From: Trebonia sp963767685
Lineage (GTDB): Bacteria > Actinomycetota > Actinomycetes > Streptosporangiales > Streptosporangiaceae
DNA: 64,000 nt
Direction of reading: 5' to 3'
NCBI GenBank assembly: GCA_963767685.1
Contig: CAVYEZ010000019.1
Span: 372,001 to 436,000, forward strand
Below, piece after piece: positions 36,405 to 45,591 of this stretch. The position numbers and the translations under genes are program-made. Within the stretch, counting starts at the first letter, position 1. Every line of letters begins with the position of its first letter. Below the pieces are notes generated by a model, which had not been told where the DNA came from, searched no databases, and saw only the letters and a program-made list of their open reading frames with translations.

Positions 36405-37292
36405 ATGAGCCGCGCCGCAATCGTGGTGAACCCGACCAAGGTGGATGACGACGAGGCCTTCCGCAAGTCTGTCCGCCGGGCCATGGACGATCATGGGTGG
36501 GACGAGCCGCTCTGGCTGGAGACGACGGCGGAGGATCCCGGCCGAGGTCAGGCTGAGTCAGCGGTATCCGCCGGGGTCGAACTCGTGCTTGCTTGCGGCG
36601 GTGACGGGACGGTCACCGCGTGCGCGGAGGGGGTCACCGGCACCGGGGTGCCCCTGGCGATCATCCCTATGGGGACCGGTAACCTGCTCGCCCGCAACAT
36701 GGGCCTGCCGATGGGCCTGGACGAGGCGCTCGCGGTCGCGCTCGGCGGCTTCCAGCAGCCGATTGACGCCGGCCGGGTGAACGGGACGCTGTTCGTCGTG
36801 ATGGCGGGCCTGGGCCTGGATGCCCAGATGCTGAACGACGCCAGCGATTCGCTCAAGAAGCAGCTGGGCTGGTTCGCCTATGCGATCTCGGCGGTTCGTC
36901 ACCTGGGCGACCGGCCGATGCGGGTAACCGTCAGTGCCGACGGCGGCCGGCGCCGACGGATGCGGGCCAGCGCGCTGGTGGTCGGCAACGTGGGCTGGCT
37001 GCAGGGCGGCCTCCCGCTGCTGCCGGACGCACGGCCTGACGACGGCAAGCTGGATGCCGTCGTGCTGGTCGCCGGCGGCCTGGCCGGGTGGCTGGCGGTG
37101 GCCGCGGACATCCTGCTGCGGCGTCCGGCGCGCGGCGGGATCTACCGCGTTCAGTTCAGCGAGCTGCGGGTGACGCTGGGCCGGGAGGAGCCGTGGGAAC
37201 TGGACGGCGAGGTCATGGGATCGACCCGTCAGCTCACGGCGGTGGCTCAGCCTGGGGCCCTGCTCCTGCGGATGCCGCCAGAGTCGGCCTGA
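36405..37292 (+). CDS. Diacylglycerol/lipid kinase
   Basis: 295 residues from the ATG at 36405 (in-frame starts also at 36387 and 36393). The DAGK catalytic domain shows AAIVVNPTKVDDDEAFRKSV, CGGDGTVTACAEGV (nucleotide-binding GGDGT) and LAIIPMGTGNLLARNMGLP (GTGN). The C-terminal beta-sandwich holds GLGLDAQMLNDASDSLKKQL and WELDGEVMG with the acidic residues of the family. DgkB/YegS-like enzymes phosphorylate diacylglycerol or related lipids at the membrane. Three bases separate it from a phosphatase/acyltransferase gene, giving a small phospholipid-recycling operon. Confidence 0.92.
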   Translation: MSRAAIVVNPTKVDDDEAFRKSVRRAMDDHGWDEPLWLETTAEDPGRGQAESAVSAGVELVLACGGDGTVTACAEGVTGTGVPLAIIPMGTGNLLARNMGLPMGLDEALAVALGGFQQPIDAGRVNGTLFVVMAGLGLDAQMLNDASDSLKKQLGWFAYAISAVRHLGDRPMRVTVSADGGRRRRMRASALVVGNVGWLQGGLPLLPDARPDDGKLDAVVLVAGGLAGWLAVAADILLRRPARGGIYRVQFSELRVTLGREEPWELDGEVMGSTRQLTAVAQPGALLLRMPPESA

Positions 37293-37295
37293 CCC

Positions 37296-38786
37296 GTGAG
37301 CGACCGCAGCGATGCGCACCCGCCGCCGCGGCCCTTCCGGCCGGCGGCGGAGGTCGACGAGGGCCCGGAGGGCGTGAATGTCGGCGCGTTCTTCGACTTG
37401 GACGGGACGCTCGTCGCTGGGTACACCGCCGCAGCCCAGACGAGGGACCGGCTGCGCCGTCGGGACCTGCGGGTGATCGAGTTCCTGACGATCGTGGATC
37501 TCGCGGTGCAGTTCCGGCTGGGAAGGCGTGCATTCGAGACCCTGATCGAAAGCAGCGCCCTTACCGTGAAGGGACGGCTGGCGCGGGAAGTCGACGAGAT
37601 GGGGGAGCGCATCTTTCGGCAGTCCGTGGCGGACCTGATCTACCCGGAAATGCGCGAGCTGGTCAGGGCTCATCAGCGCCGCGGCCATACCGTGGTGCTG
37701 AGCTCGTCCGCGCTGACCAATCAGGTGGCGCCAGTGGCTCGCTACCTCGGCATCGAGTACATCGTGTGCAACCGGCTCGTGGCCGACGAGCAGGGAGTTC
37801 TGACCGGCGAAATCGAACAGCCCGTGGTGTGGGGTCCCACCAAGGCCAGCGGCGTGCAGCAGTTCGCCGCCGATCATCAGGTTGACCTGGGGTTGAGTTA
37901 CTTCTACGCCGACGGCGACGAAGACCTCAGCCTCATGTGCCTGGTCGGTCATCCGCGGCCGGTCAATCCGGAACGCGGGCTGACCAAGGTTGCCGTCCGC
38001 CGCGGCTGGCCCATCATGCGGTTCAGCAGCCGGGGCAGCGGCGGCCCGCTCGGGGTGGCCCGTCGGCTGGCCAGCGTCAGCTCCCTCGGCCCGTTGGCCG
38101 CCGTCGCGCTTGGCGTCGGGTTGGTGCGGCGCAATAAGCGCGCCGGGGTCAATTTCCTTACCAGGTTCTGGCCAGGGACGGTCCTCGCGTTGAGCGGGGT
38201 CAAACTGAATGTGGCGGGCGCGGAGCACCTGACCGAACGGCGGCCCGCGGTCTTCCTGTTCAACTTCCGCAACAACGTCGACGTATTCCTGGTGGCCGCC
38301 CTGGTCAGGGACAACTGGACCGGCGTCGCCACGAAGGAGATGCAGAGCAGTCGCGTGTTCGGCCAGCTCGGGAAGCTGCTCGACGTCGCATTCGTCGACC
38401 GCGAGCACCCGGGAACGGCCGCCGCACTCAGGCCCTTTCAGGTGGCGGCGCGCAAGGGGCTCTCGATCCTGATCGCCCCGGAGGGAACCCGGCTTGATAC
38501 CGAGACGGTGGGCCCGTTCAAGAAACGGGCCTTTCTCATCGCCATGGCCGCCGGACTGCCGATCGTGCCGATCGTGATCAGGAACTCTGAGTCGGTGGCG
38601 GGCCGAAACACGGCAAGGCTCAACCCGGGTACCGTCGACATCGCTGTGCTGCCGCCCGTCAGCGTCGCGGGCTGGACACTGCTGAACTTGCGGGAACGGA
38701 TCGCGCAGGTCCGGACAACGTACTTGGAAACCCTGGCCGAATGGCCTACGGGAGAGCCCGGCAGGGCTGTGCGGGTCATTCGGTGA
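37296..38786 (+). CDS. HAD-IB phosphatase / PlsC-type acyltransferase fusion
   Basis: 496 residues. Residues ~28-250: HAD-IB hydrolase with GAFFDLDGTLVAGYT (nucleophile Asp), HTVVLSSSALTNQVA (Ser/Thr motif) and YFYADGDEDLSLMC (acidic motif). Residues ~285-490: 1-acyl-glycerol-3-phosphate acyltransferase with VFLFNFRNNVDVFLVA, DVAFVDRE, LIAPEGTRLDT (EGTR) and GLPIVPIVIRN. In motif I the catalytic His of NHx4D is replaced by Phe (N-F-R-N-N-V-D), although the Asp and the other motifs are kept. In actinobacteria such fusions act in phospholipid or triacylglycerol assembly; whether this copy still transfers acyl groups is uncertain. Co-transcribed with the lipid kinase. Confidence 0.9.
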   Translation: MSDRSDAHPPPRPFRPAAEVDEGPEGVNVGAFFDLDGTLVAGYTAAAQTRDRLRRRDLRVIEFLTIVDLAVQFRLGRRAFETLIESSALTVKGRLAREVDEMGERIFRQSVADLIYPEMRELVRAHQRRGHTVVLSSSALTNQVAPVARYLGIEYIVCNRLVADEQGVLTGEIEQPVVWGPTKASGVQQFAADHQVDLGLSYFYADGDEDLSLMCLVGHPRPVNPERGLTKVAVRRGWPIMRFSSRGSGGPLGVARRLASVSSLGPLAAVALGVGLVRRNKRAGVNFLTRFWPGTVLALSGVKLNVAGAEHLTERRPAVFLFNFRNNVDVFLVAALVRDNWTGVATKEMQSSRVFGQLGKLLDVAFVDREHPGTAAALRPFQVAARKGLSILIAPEGTRLDTETVGPFKKRAFLIAMAAGLPIVPIVIRNSESVAGRNTARLNPGTVDIAVLPPVSVAGWTLLNLRERIAQVRTTYLETLAEWPTGEPGRAVRVIR

Positions 38787-38959
38787 TCGACTGGTCGGTG
38801 TGATCTGGGCTCAAACCAGGCATGGCCGGCAGCAGGGCTCCCTGCAGCCCCGTCGTCTCTGCCTTGCGCTTCTTTGGCCTTGTCCGACTACCGATTCGAT
38901 CCGCTGGACTGCCAGCTCGTCCAGGTACCTGCGGGCCACCGGGAGACGTCACCTCTCCG

Positions 38960-41701
38960 TCAGGTTGATGCCGCCTCGCCGTGGCGGCCGATCCATTGCG
39001 CGAGTTCCTCACGGGAGTGGATTCCGAGTCTCTGGTAGACGTGTCGGAGGTGGTATTCGACGGTCTTAGGGCTGAGGAACAGCGCGGCGGCGGTTTCCCG
39101 CGTGGTTCTCCCGCTGGTGAGCAGCAGCGCAACCTGGAGCTCTTGCGGCGTCAGGTCGTCGATGCTTGCGCTGTCGTCGCGCCGCCGGTGCGTTTCTCCG
39201 GTAGCTGCGAGTTCCGCCCGGGCACGGTCGGCCCAGGGCCGGGCACCGAGTCTGTCGAAGTCGTCCACCGCCGCGCGCAGCTGCTCGCGCGCAAGCACCC
39301 TGTTCCGAGACCGCCGCAGCCGCTGCCCGAAAGCAAGCCGCGTACGCGCCCCTTCAAACGCGTCCGGTGTCTGCCCGTGCAGGCTTATCGCGCGCTCGAA
39401 GGCAGAGGCGAAACTGTCTTCGTCGGCGAGCATCCCCTGGGCGCGCAGCGCCCGGGCATGCGACCACGGCTGCCCTTTGGCCTCCGCGGCGGCCGAGAAC
39501 CGAGAGGCGACCCGCTGCGCGTCGCCGTGCCGCCCGAGGGTGAGGTACCCCTCGACCAGCTCGGCGGCCGGGGAAAGATCCGGGTCGGTGATCATAAGGT
39601 CATCGAGCTGTTGCTGGTGGCGCTCGAAGAGCACTACCGCGCGGGCGGCGTCGCCCAGGCTGAGCTCGAGCTCGCCCAGGGCCGCCGTGGCCCAGATCTC
39701 GTGCAGCCGCATGCCCGTTCCCTGGCACAGTTCCAGCGCCTCGGCAGCGGCGGCCCGGCCTTCCTCTTCCCGGCCGCGGCGTGCGTCCAGCCAGGCCAGC
39801 CCGGCCAGGCCGAAAGCCAGCTCGGTATGCTGCCCGCTCTCCCGGGCCAGGTCGATGGCTTCATGGTAGGTCGACTCGGCGACCGCCCAGCGATCCGTTG
39901 TGGCCTGGTCGCGGGCGACCAGGTTGAGCGCGAAGGGGAGCATGCCGACGGCGGCGCGGGACCGCGCCGTCTGCAGCGCGTAATCGAGCAGGGAACGCCC
40001 GGCGCTGCCATGGCGGAGGAACAACGGTGCCACGGCCAGCCAGGGCAGCAGGCGCAGATCGTCGCGCAGCTCAGCCGAGTTTTCGGCCAGCGTGACCGCT
40101 CCGCGCACCGCCGCGGTCCCTGAGGCGGCATCTCCCCCGAAGATCCGGGCCATTCCTAGGGCCATGGCGGCCAGGAAGCGGGCGCGTACCGACGAGTCGG
40201 CGGACAGCCCGGCTCGAGCCTTCTCGGCCACCGCCAGCATTTCGGCCGGATTCCCCGCGTAGAAGCACGCGCTGGCCGCTTCGGCCAGCATGGCCACGGC
40301 CGATTCGGGATCGGCCTGCGCCGCTGCCGCGGTGAGGATCGCGTGGCCGTTCATCACCGGCCCGCGCAGCGTCGCGATGTGCCCGGCCAGTCGGTCGACT
40401 TCGATCAGGGTGCGGGCATCGCCGGCCAGCATGCGAGCCTCATCGAGCAAGGCGACGGCGTGGTCTGTCAGGCCCGCCAGCCATCCGGCCTCGGCCGCCT
40501 GCCACAGTAGCCACGCCCGCCGCTCGCCGTCGGCTGCGAGCCGCCCGGCTCGCTCGAACGCCGCAGTCGCCGTGGCGTGGGCGCTGCGGTCTCGGCTGCG
40601 GGTGGCGGTCTGGGCGAGAGCTGCGGACGCTGTTTCGTCTGGTCCGACCGTTGCCGCGGCCAGATGCCAGGCGCGGCGGTCCGCGTCCCGGTCGGGGAGC
40701 ACGGCGGCCATCGCTCGGTGGGCCGCACGCCGCTGGCTGGCGGGCGCGTCCGCGTAGACCGCCGACCGGGCCAGTGGATGGCGGAATTCCACCGTGCCCG
40801 TGCCCAGGCTGACCAGCCCGGCGTACTCCGCAGTGCCCAGCACGGATAGATCGATGCCCAGCCGGGCCGCCGCCAGCTCCAGGGTCGCCAGGTCGCCGGT
40901 GCCACTGATCGCCGCCAGCACCAGAGCCTGCCGGGCTTGCGGGTCCAGCGTGCTCGCACGCCGCAGAAACGCACGCGAGATCCGGGCGGATACCATCACC
41001 GGGGCGCCCGCGGGCGCCAGCAACAGGTCCCGCTCCCCGGCGTCCGCCGCCAGCTCGCGCAGCGCCAGCGGGTTTCCCGCCGTGGCCTGGTGCAGCCGCC
41101 GGATCACATCTGGCGACAGCCCGGGGGCAAGCAGGGCTGCCTCGTCAAGGCTCAGCCCCCCGAGCCTGATTACCGGCAGGTCGGCCCCGTCAAGCAGGGA
41201 CGGCTCTCCCTCACGAACCGCGATCAGCACCGCGACCGGGTCGGCCACCATGCGGCGGAAGGCGAACAGGAGCGCCGCCGCGCTCGGCCCGTCGAGCCAC
41301 TGGGCGTCGTCCACGAGCACGGTCACCGGAGCCTGCTCGGCGTGGGCCGCGAGCAGGCTGAGCGTGGCCGCTCCGACCGCGAAACGGTCCTGCGCAGCCG
41401 CAGGACGCAGGGCCAGAGCCGCCTCCAATGCGGCCGCCTGCGGCACCGGGATCTGATCAAGCAGCACCAGGGCAGGGCGGACGAGCTCCAGCAGCGAGCC
41501 AAACGGGACCTGCGTTTCTGACTCGATTCCGCGTGCCCGCAGAAGCTGCATCCCCGTCGACCGCTGCGCTGCGTAGCTGAGCAGGGCCGTCTTGCCGATT
41601 CCCGGTTCCCCTGCCAACGCCAGCACCGCGCTGGCGCCGGACCGTGCCCGCGCCAGCGCCTGCTCGATTTCCCGCCGCTCGTCAGCGCGGCCTAGCAGCA
41701 T
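38960..41701 (-). CDS. LAL-type LuxR transcriptional regulator
   Basis: 913 residues. N-terminal AAA ATPase: LLGRADERREIEQALARARS, Walker A LALAGEPGIGKTALLSYAAQ, Walker B VTVLVDDAQWLDGPSAAALL. A long helical TPR-like middle (residues ~330-830). C-terminal LuxR/GerE helix-turn-helix: IDDLTPQELQVALLLTSGRT, then SPKTVEYHLRHVYQRLGIHS. Such large ATP-binding LuxR regulators are pathway-specific activators of secondary-metabolite or sugar genes. It is divergent from the methyltransferase/fusion gene pair with a 138-bp gap, making these its likely targets. Confidence 0.95.
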   Translation of the reverse strand: MLLGRADERREIEQALARARSGASAVLALAGEPGIGKTALLSYAAQRSTGMQLLRARGIESETQVPFGSLLELVRPALVLLDQIPVPQAAALEAALALRPAAAQDRFAVGAATLSLLAAHAEQAPVTVLVDDAQWLDGPSAAALLFAFRRMVADPVAVLIAVREGEPSLLDGADLPVIRLGGLSLDEAALLAPGLSPDVIRRLHQATAGNPLALRELAADAGERDLLLAPAGAPVMVSARISRAFLRRASTLDPQARQALVLAAISGTGDLATLELAAARLGIDLSVLGTAEYAGLVSLGTGTVEFRHPLARSAVYADAPASQRRAAHRAMAAVLPDRDADRRAWHLAAATVGPDETASAALAQTATRSRDRSAHATATAAFERAGRLAADGERRAWLLWQAAEAGWLAGLTDHAVALLDEARMLAGDARTLIEVDRLAGHIATLRGPVMNGHAILTAAAAQADPESAVAMLAEAASACFYAGNPAEMLAVAEKARAGLSADSSVRARFLAAMALGMARIFGGDAASGTAAVRGAVTLAENSAELRDDLRLLPWLAVAPLFLRHGSAGRSLLDYALQTARSRAAVGMLPFALNLVARDQATTDRWAVAESTYHEAIDLARESGQHTELAFGLAGLAWLDARRGREEEGRAAAAEALELCQGTGMRLHEIWATAALGELELSLGDAARAVVLFERHQQQLDDLMITDPDLSPAAELVEGYLTLGRHGDAQRVASRFSAAAEAKGQPWSHARALRAQGMLADEDSFASAFERAISLHGQTPDAFEGARTRLAFGQRLRRSRNRVLAREQLRAAVDDFDRLGARPWADRARAELAATGETHRRRDDSASIDDLTPQELQVALLLTSGRTTRETAAALFLSPKTVEYHLRHVYQRLGIHSREELAQWIGRHGEAAST

Positions 41702-41839
41702 GCCGCGATTGTAAGCACCTGGTGCCGGGCGGCAGAAGCACGCGCGCGACCAGGTGCCCCACCGGAAGCAAAGCCGGGTCGCCCCGTTTTACGCTCGCCG
41801 GGGAAACGGCCCAACCAGTGGACTTCCAGGAGTGGCATC

Positions 41840-42916
41840 GTGAGTATCGACCAGCACAGCGAAATCGACGAGGGCAAGCTCATGCAGTTCGTTTTCCGCG
41901 CGGTCGGCGAAGTCGGCGCCGCGCTGAACGCGGCCCTGGTGGTGATGGGGGACAGGCTCGGCCTCTACCAGGCCCTGGCGGAGGCAGGCCCGCTGACACC
42001 GGATGAGCTGGCCGGGCGCACCGGCACGGCCGAGCGGTACGTCAGGGAATGGCTGAATGCCCAGGCCGCGGGCGACTTCGTGACCTACGACCCGGAGACC
42101 GGCCGCTACTTCCTGCCGCCGGAGCAGGCGATGGCCCTCACCGATGTCGACAGCCCTGCCTACCTTCCCGGGTTCTTTCAGCTCGCGCTCGGTTCAGTTG
42201 TCGACTCGCCGCGGATCGTGGAGGCGGCGCGCAGCGGGGCCGGGTTCGGCTGGCACGAGCACGGGGCGGATGTCCTCGACGGCTGTGAGCGCTTCTTCCG
42301 GCCCGGCTACAACGCCAACCTGATGTCGCAGTGGCTGCCCGCGCTCGACGGGGTGGTCGGCAAGCTTGAACGCGGGGCGAGGGTGGCCGACGTCGGCTGC
42401 GGCCACGGGTCGTCCACGATCCTGATGGCCCAGGCCTTCCCGAACTCGACCTTCGTCGGCACCGACTATCACGACGGCTCGATCCAGACCGCGCGGCAGC
42501 GGGCCAGGGACGCCGCGGTCGACAGCCGGGTCCGGTTCGAGACCGCCGCGGCGTCGGCCTATGCGGGCGGCGGGTACGACCTGGTGACCATGTTCGACTG
42601 CCTGCACGACATGGGCGATCCGCTGGGGGCGGCCCGCCATGTCCGCGGCTCGCTGAAGCCCGACGGCACCTGGATGATCGTGGAGCCCTATGCCGAGGAC
42701 CGCGTCGAGGGTAACTTCAACCCCGTGGGCCGCGCCTACTACGCGTTCTCGACGCTGCTGTGTACCCCCGCCTCACTGTCGCAGGAGGTCGGGCTGGCAC
42801 TCGGTGCCCAGGCGGGCGAGGCGAGGACCAGGGACGTGGTCTCCGCGGCCGGCTTCACCCGCTTCCGCCGCGCCGCTGAGACGCCGTTTAACCTCGTCTA
42901 CGAGGCCCGCCCGTGA
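41840..42916 (+). CDS. SAM-dependent class I methyltransferase (Rv2258c-like)
   Basis: 358 residues from a GTG at 41840 preceded by CAGGAGTGG. The N-terminal winged helix (ALVVMGDRLGLYQALAEAGP, LTPDELAGRTGTAERYVREW) is a dimerisation/substrate-recognition domain, followed by a Rossmann fold with motif I VADVGCGHGSSTILMAQAFP, motif II TFVGTDYHDGSI and post-motif LVTMFDCLHDMGDP. The pattern matches small-molecule methyltransferases of the Rv2258c type, which are often near natural-product genes. Its stop overlaps a 31-codon frame (42913-43008, VTKTMRVGYEAYGTETGHHA...) that in turn overlaps the next gene, so translation may be relayed. Confidence 0.9.
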   Translation: MSIDQHSEIDEGKLMQFVFRAVGEVGAALNAALVVMGDRLGLYQALAEAGPLTPDELAGRTGTAERYVREWLNAQAAGDFVTYDPETGRYFLPPEQAMALTDVDSPAYLPGFFQLALGSVVDSPRIVEAARSGAGFGWHEHGADVLDGCERFFRPGYNANLMSQWLPALDGVVGKLERGARVADVGCGHGSSTILMAQAFPNSTFVGTDYHDGSIQTARQRARDAAVDSRVRFETAAASAYAGGGYDLVTMFDCLHDMGDPLGAARHVRGSLKPDGTWMIVEPYAEDRVEGNFNPVGRAYYAFSTLLCTPASLSQEVGLALGAQAGEARTRDVVSAAGFTRFRRAAETPFNLVYEARP

Positions 42917-42992
42917 CCAAGACGATGCGCGTCGGGTACGAGGCCTACGGCACCGAGACCGGGCACCACGCGCTGCTGCACTGGACTGGGCC

Positions 42993-45101
42993 ATGGATAT
43001 CAACATGAGCGGGCCGGCCCGCGAGCAGTCACGGGCACGACACCCCGACAGCTCCGGCTATGTCGAGCGCGACGGGGTGCGGCTCTACTACGAGGTCTAC
43101 GGCTCGGGCGAGCCGACCGTGTTCCTCCTGCCGACGTGGTCGATCATCCATTCACGGCATTGGAAGATGCAGTTCCCCTACTTGTCTCGGCACTGCCGGG
43201 TGGTCGCGTTCGATGGCCGCGGCAACGGCCGCTCCGACCGCCCGCCGGCCGGATACCAGGAAGCGGAGTTCGCCGCCGATGCGCTGGCGGTCATGGATGC
43301 CACCGCGACCGAGCACGCGGTGATCGTGTCACTGTCGGTCGGCGCGCAGCGCGCCCTCATCCTGGCGGCCGAGCACCCAGACCGGATCACCGGGGCTGTC
43401 TTCATCTGCCCGGCCGTGCCGCTATCAGCGCCGCGGGCAGACGACGGGCGCTACCTGCTGGATGAGGTGCTGCCCACCGATCAGGGCTGGCCGAAGGACA
43501 AATTCTCCGGCTGGACGCGGGATTACCGCGGCTTCCTGGAGTTCTTCTTTTCCCAGATGTTCACCGAGCCGCACTCGACCAAGCCGATCGAAGACTGCAT
43601 CGGCTGGGGCCTGGAAACCACTGCCGAGACCCTCATCGCAACGGAGATCGGCAACGGGATGGACGAGGGAACCGCGCACGAGCTGTGCGCCCGGGTCCGC
43701 TGTCCGGTGCTGGTGATCCAGGGCGCCGCGGACGCGATCACCGGGCCCGGCCGCGGGATAGCGCTCGCCGAAGCGAGCGGTGGCGACCTTGTCATGCTCG
43801 AGGGCTCGGGTCACGGCCCACATGTGCGCGATCCAGTCAAGGTCAACCTACTGCTGCGGGACTTCGCCATCCCCGCGCGGACACGCCCGCGCTGGGTGCG
43901 CGGCCGCGCACGCCCCAAGCGGGCGCTGTTCATCTCCTCGCCGATCGGCCTAGGCCACGCCCAGCGGGACGCCGCCATCGCCGATGAGCTGCGTAGGCTG
44001 CACCCCGGGCTGGAGATCGACTGGCTTGCCCAGCACCCGGTCACCGCCCTGCTGGCAGCTCGCGGTGAGCGTGTTCACCCGGCCAGCATGTACCTGGCCA
44101 GCGAGTCGGGCCACATCGAGTCAGAATCGGCCGGGCACGACCTGCACGCGTTCCAGGCAATCCGCCGCATGGACGAGATCCTGCTGGCAAACTTCATGGT
44201 CTTCCACGACGTGGTGCGCGACGAAATCTATGACCTGTGGATCGGCGACGAGGCCTGGGAGCTGGACTATTACCTGCACGAGAACCCGGAACAGAAGCGC
44301 GCCGCCTACGCCTGGCTCACGGACTTCGTCGGCTGGCTGCCGATGCCCGCCGGCGGCGACCGCGAGGCCTTCCTGACCGCCGACTACAACGCCGAGATGA
44401 TCGAGCACATCGCCCGCTTCCCCCGTGTGCGTGACCGCTCCATCTTCGTCGGCGACCCCGACGATGTCGTCCCGAATGCCTTCGGCCCGGGCCTGCCGCT
44501 GATCCGTGACTGGACTCAGCAGAATTACGACTTCCCTGGCTACATCACCGGATTCGGTCCTGGCCAGCTCGCGGACCGCCAGGCGCTGGGCTACCGCGAC
44601 GACGAGCGGGTCTGCCTGGTGACCGTGGGCGGCTCCGGCGTCGGCTGGTCCCTGCTGCGCAAGGTGATCGATGCCTACCCCGAGGCACGGGACCGGGTGC
44701 CGGGCCTGCGGATGATCGTGGTCACCGGACCGCGGATCGACCCTGCCTCGCTGCCCGCCCACGACGGACTGGAGATCCGCCCTTACGTGCACGAGCTCTA
44801 CCGTCACCTGGCCGTGTGCGATCTAGCTGTGGTCCAGGGCGGGCTGTCCACAACCATGGAGCTGACCGCCAGCCGTCGGCCGTTCCTGTATTTCCCGCTC
44901 CGCGATCACTTCGAGCAGAACCTGCACGTCCGCCACCGGCTCGAGCGTTATCGCGCCGGCCGTTTCATGGACTACGACAGCACGACTCCCGCGGACATCG
45001 CCGTCGCCATCGCCAGCGAGATCGGCCGGGACGTCGACTATCGCCCAGTCTCCACCGACGGCGCCGCCAGGGCTGCGGCCCTGCTCGCCAGCCTGCTATG
45101 A
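42993..45101 (+). CDS. Alpha/beta-hydrolase fused to a GT-B glycosyltransferase
   Basis: 702 residues from the ATG at 42993 (or the ATG at 43005). Residues ~20-300 form an alpha/beta hydrolase: GVRLYYEVYGSGEPTVFLLP, VVAFDGRGNGRSDRP, nucleophile elbow VIVSLSVGAQRALILA, acid loop VLVIQGAADAITGPG and catalytic His in LEGSGHGPHVRDP. Residues ~305-700 form a UGT/MurG-like GT-B fold: RALFISSPIGLGHAQRDAAI (acceptor-side glycine loop), LVTVGGSGVGWSLLRKVIDA, and the donor site CDLAVVQGGLSTTMELTASR RPFLYFPL followed by HFEQN. Both halves keep their key residues. The frame is uninterrupted, so this is a real fusion. It may acylate/deacylate and glycosylate one product together with the upstream methyltransferase; this is inference. 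Confidence 0.88.
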   Translation: MDINMSGPAREQSRARHPDSSGYVERDGVRLYYEVYGSGEPTVFLLPTWSIIHSRHWKMQFPYLSRHCRVVAFDGRGNGRSDRPPAGYQEAEFAADALAVMDATATEHAVIVSLSVGAQRALILAAEHPDRITGAVFICPAVPLSAPRADDGRYLLDEVLPTDQGWPKDKFSGWTRDYRGFLEFFFSQMFTEPHSTKPIEDCIGWGLETTAETLIATEIGNGMDEGTAHELCARVRCPVLVIQGAADAITGPGRGIALAEASGGDLVMLEGSGHGPHVRDPVKVNLLLRDFAIPARTRPRWVRGRARPKRALFISSPIGLGHAQRDAAIADELRRLHPGLEIDWLAQHPVTALLAARGERVHPASMYLASESGHIESESAGHDLHAFQAIRRMDEILLANFMVFHDVVRDEIYDLWIGDEAWELDYYLHENPEQKRAAYAWLTDFVGWLPMPAGGDREAFLTADYNAEMIEHIARFPRVRDRSIFVGDPDDVVPNAFGPGLPLIRDWTQQNYDFPGYITGFGPGQLADRQALGYRDDERVCLVTVGGSGVGWSLLRKVIDAYPEARDRVPGLRMIVVTGPRIDPASLPAHDGLEIRPYVHELYRHLAVCDLAVVQGGLSTTMELTASRRPFLYFPLRDHFEQNLHVRHRLERYRAGRFMDYDSTTPADIAVAIASEIGRDVDYRPVSTDGAARAAALLASLL

Positions 45102-45115
45102 CTGAGACCACGAAA

Positions 45116-45419
45116 GGACCGCCACGCGTGCTTCGGTCGGATACCTCGTCATCGACACCACGGATCCGCAGCGACTGGCCCCATTCTGGTCCGCACTGCT
45201 GACGTGCAGGTGGATGCCGAAATCGGTTACGGCCAGTTCGTTATACCGTCCCGCGCCAAAGATGGCCTCACGGTTGGCTTCCAGCGGGTGCCGGACGCCA
45301 AGTCCGGCAACAACGTTTCCCTGGTCTTTTCGGATCTGACCGTGCAGACCGTACAGCCGGGCTACGCGCCGTTTATCGCGCCCGGGAGCGGGCCGGATTT
45401 CAAGTTCCCGCTCCTATAG
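45116..45419 (+). pseudogene. VOC protein remnant, frameshifted and truncated
   Basis: ASVGYLVIDTTDPQRLAPFW SALL is the start of a VOC protein; the frame slips at about 45203 and continues in the next frame as VQVDAEIGYGQFVIPSRAKD and GLTVGFQRVPDAKSGNN. Beyond about 45320 the sequence (VSLVFSDLTVQTVQPGYAPF) no longer matches the family and ends at 45419. No start codon is available in the first frame. It follows the fusion gene, which it may once have accompanied. Confidence 0.6.
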
Positions 45420-45591
45420 CTATAGGCGGCTCGACGGCCCGGTTCTGCTGCTGGCCGGGCCACATGCCCGACCTGCCCGTCGGTCCGGCGCGGCGGCGGG
45501 CGGGTTGCGGAGTTCCTTTTCGGCGCCGCTCATACCGGGATGGTTCTGCGCGGCGAACGGCGCGGTTGCGGGTTACGGGCTGCACGGTCTG

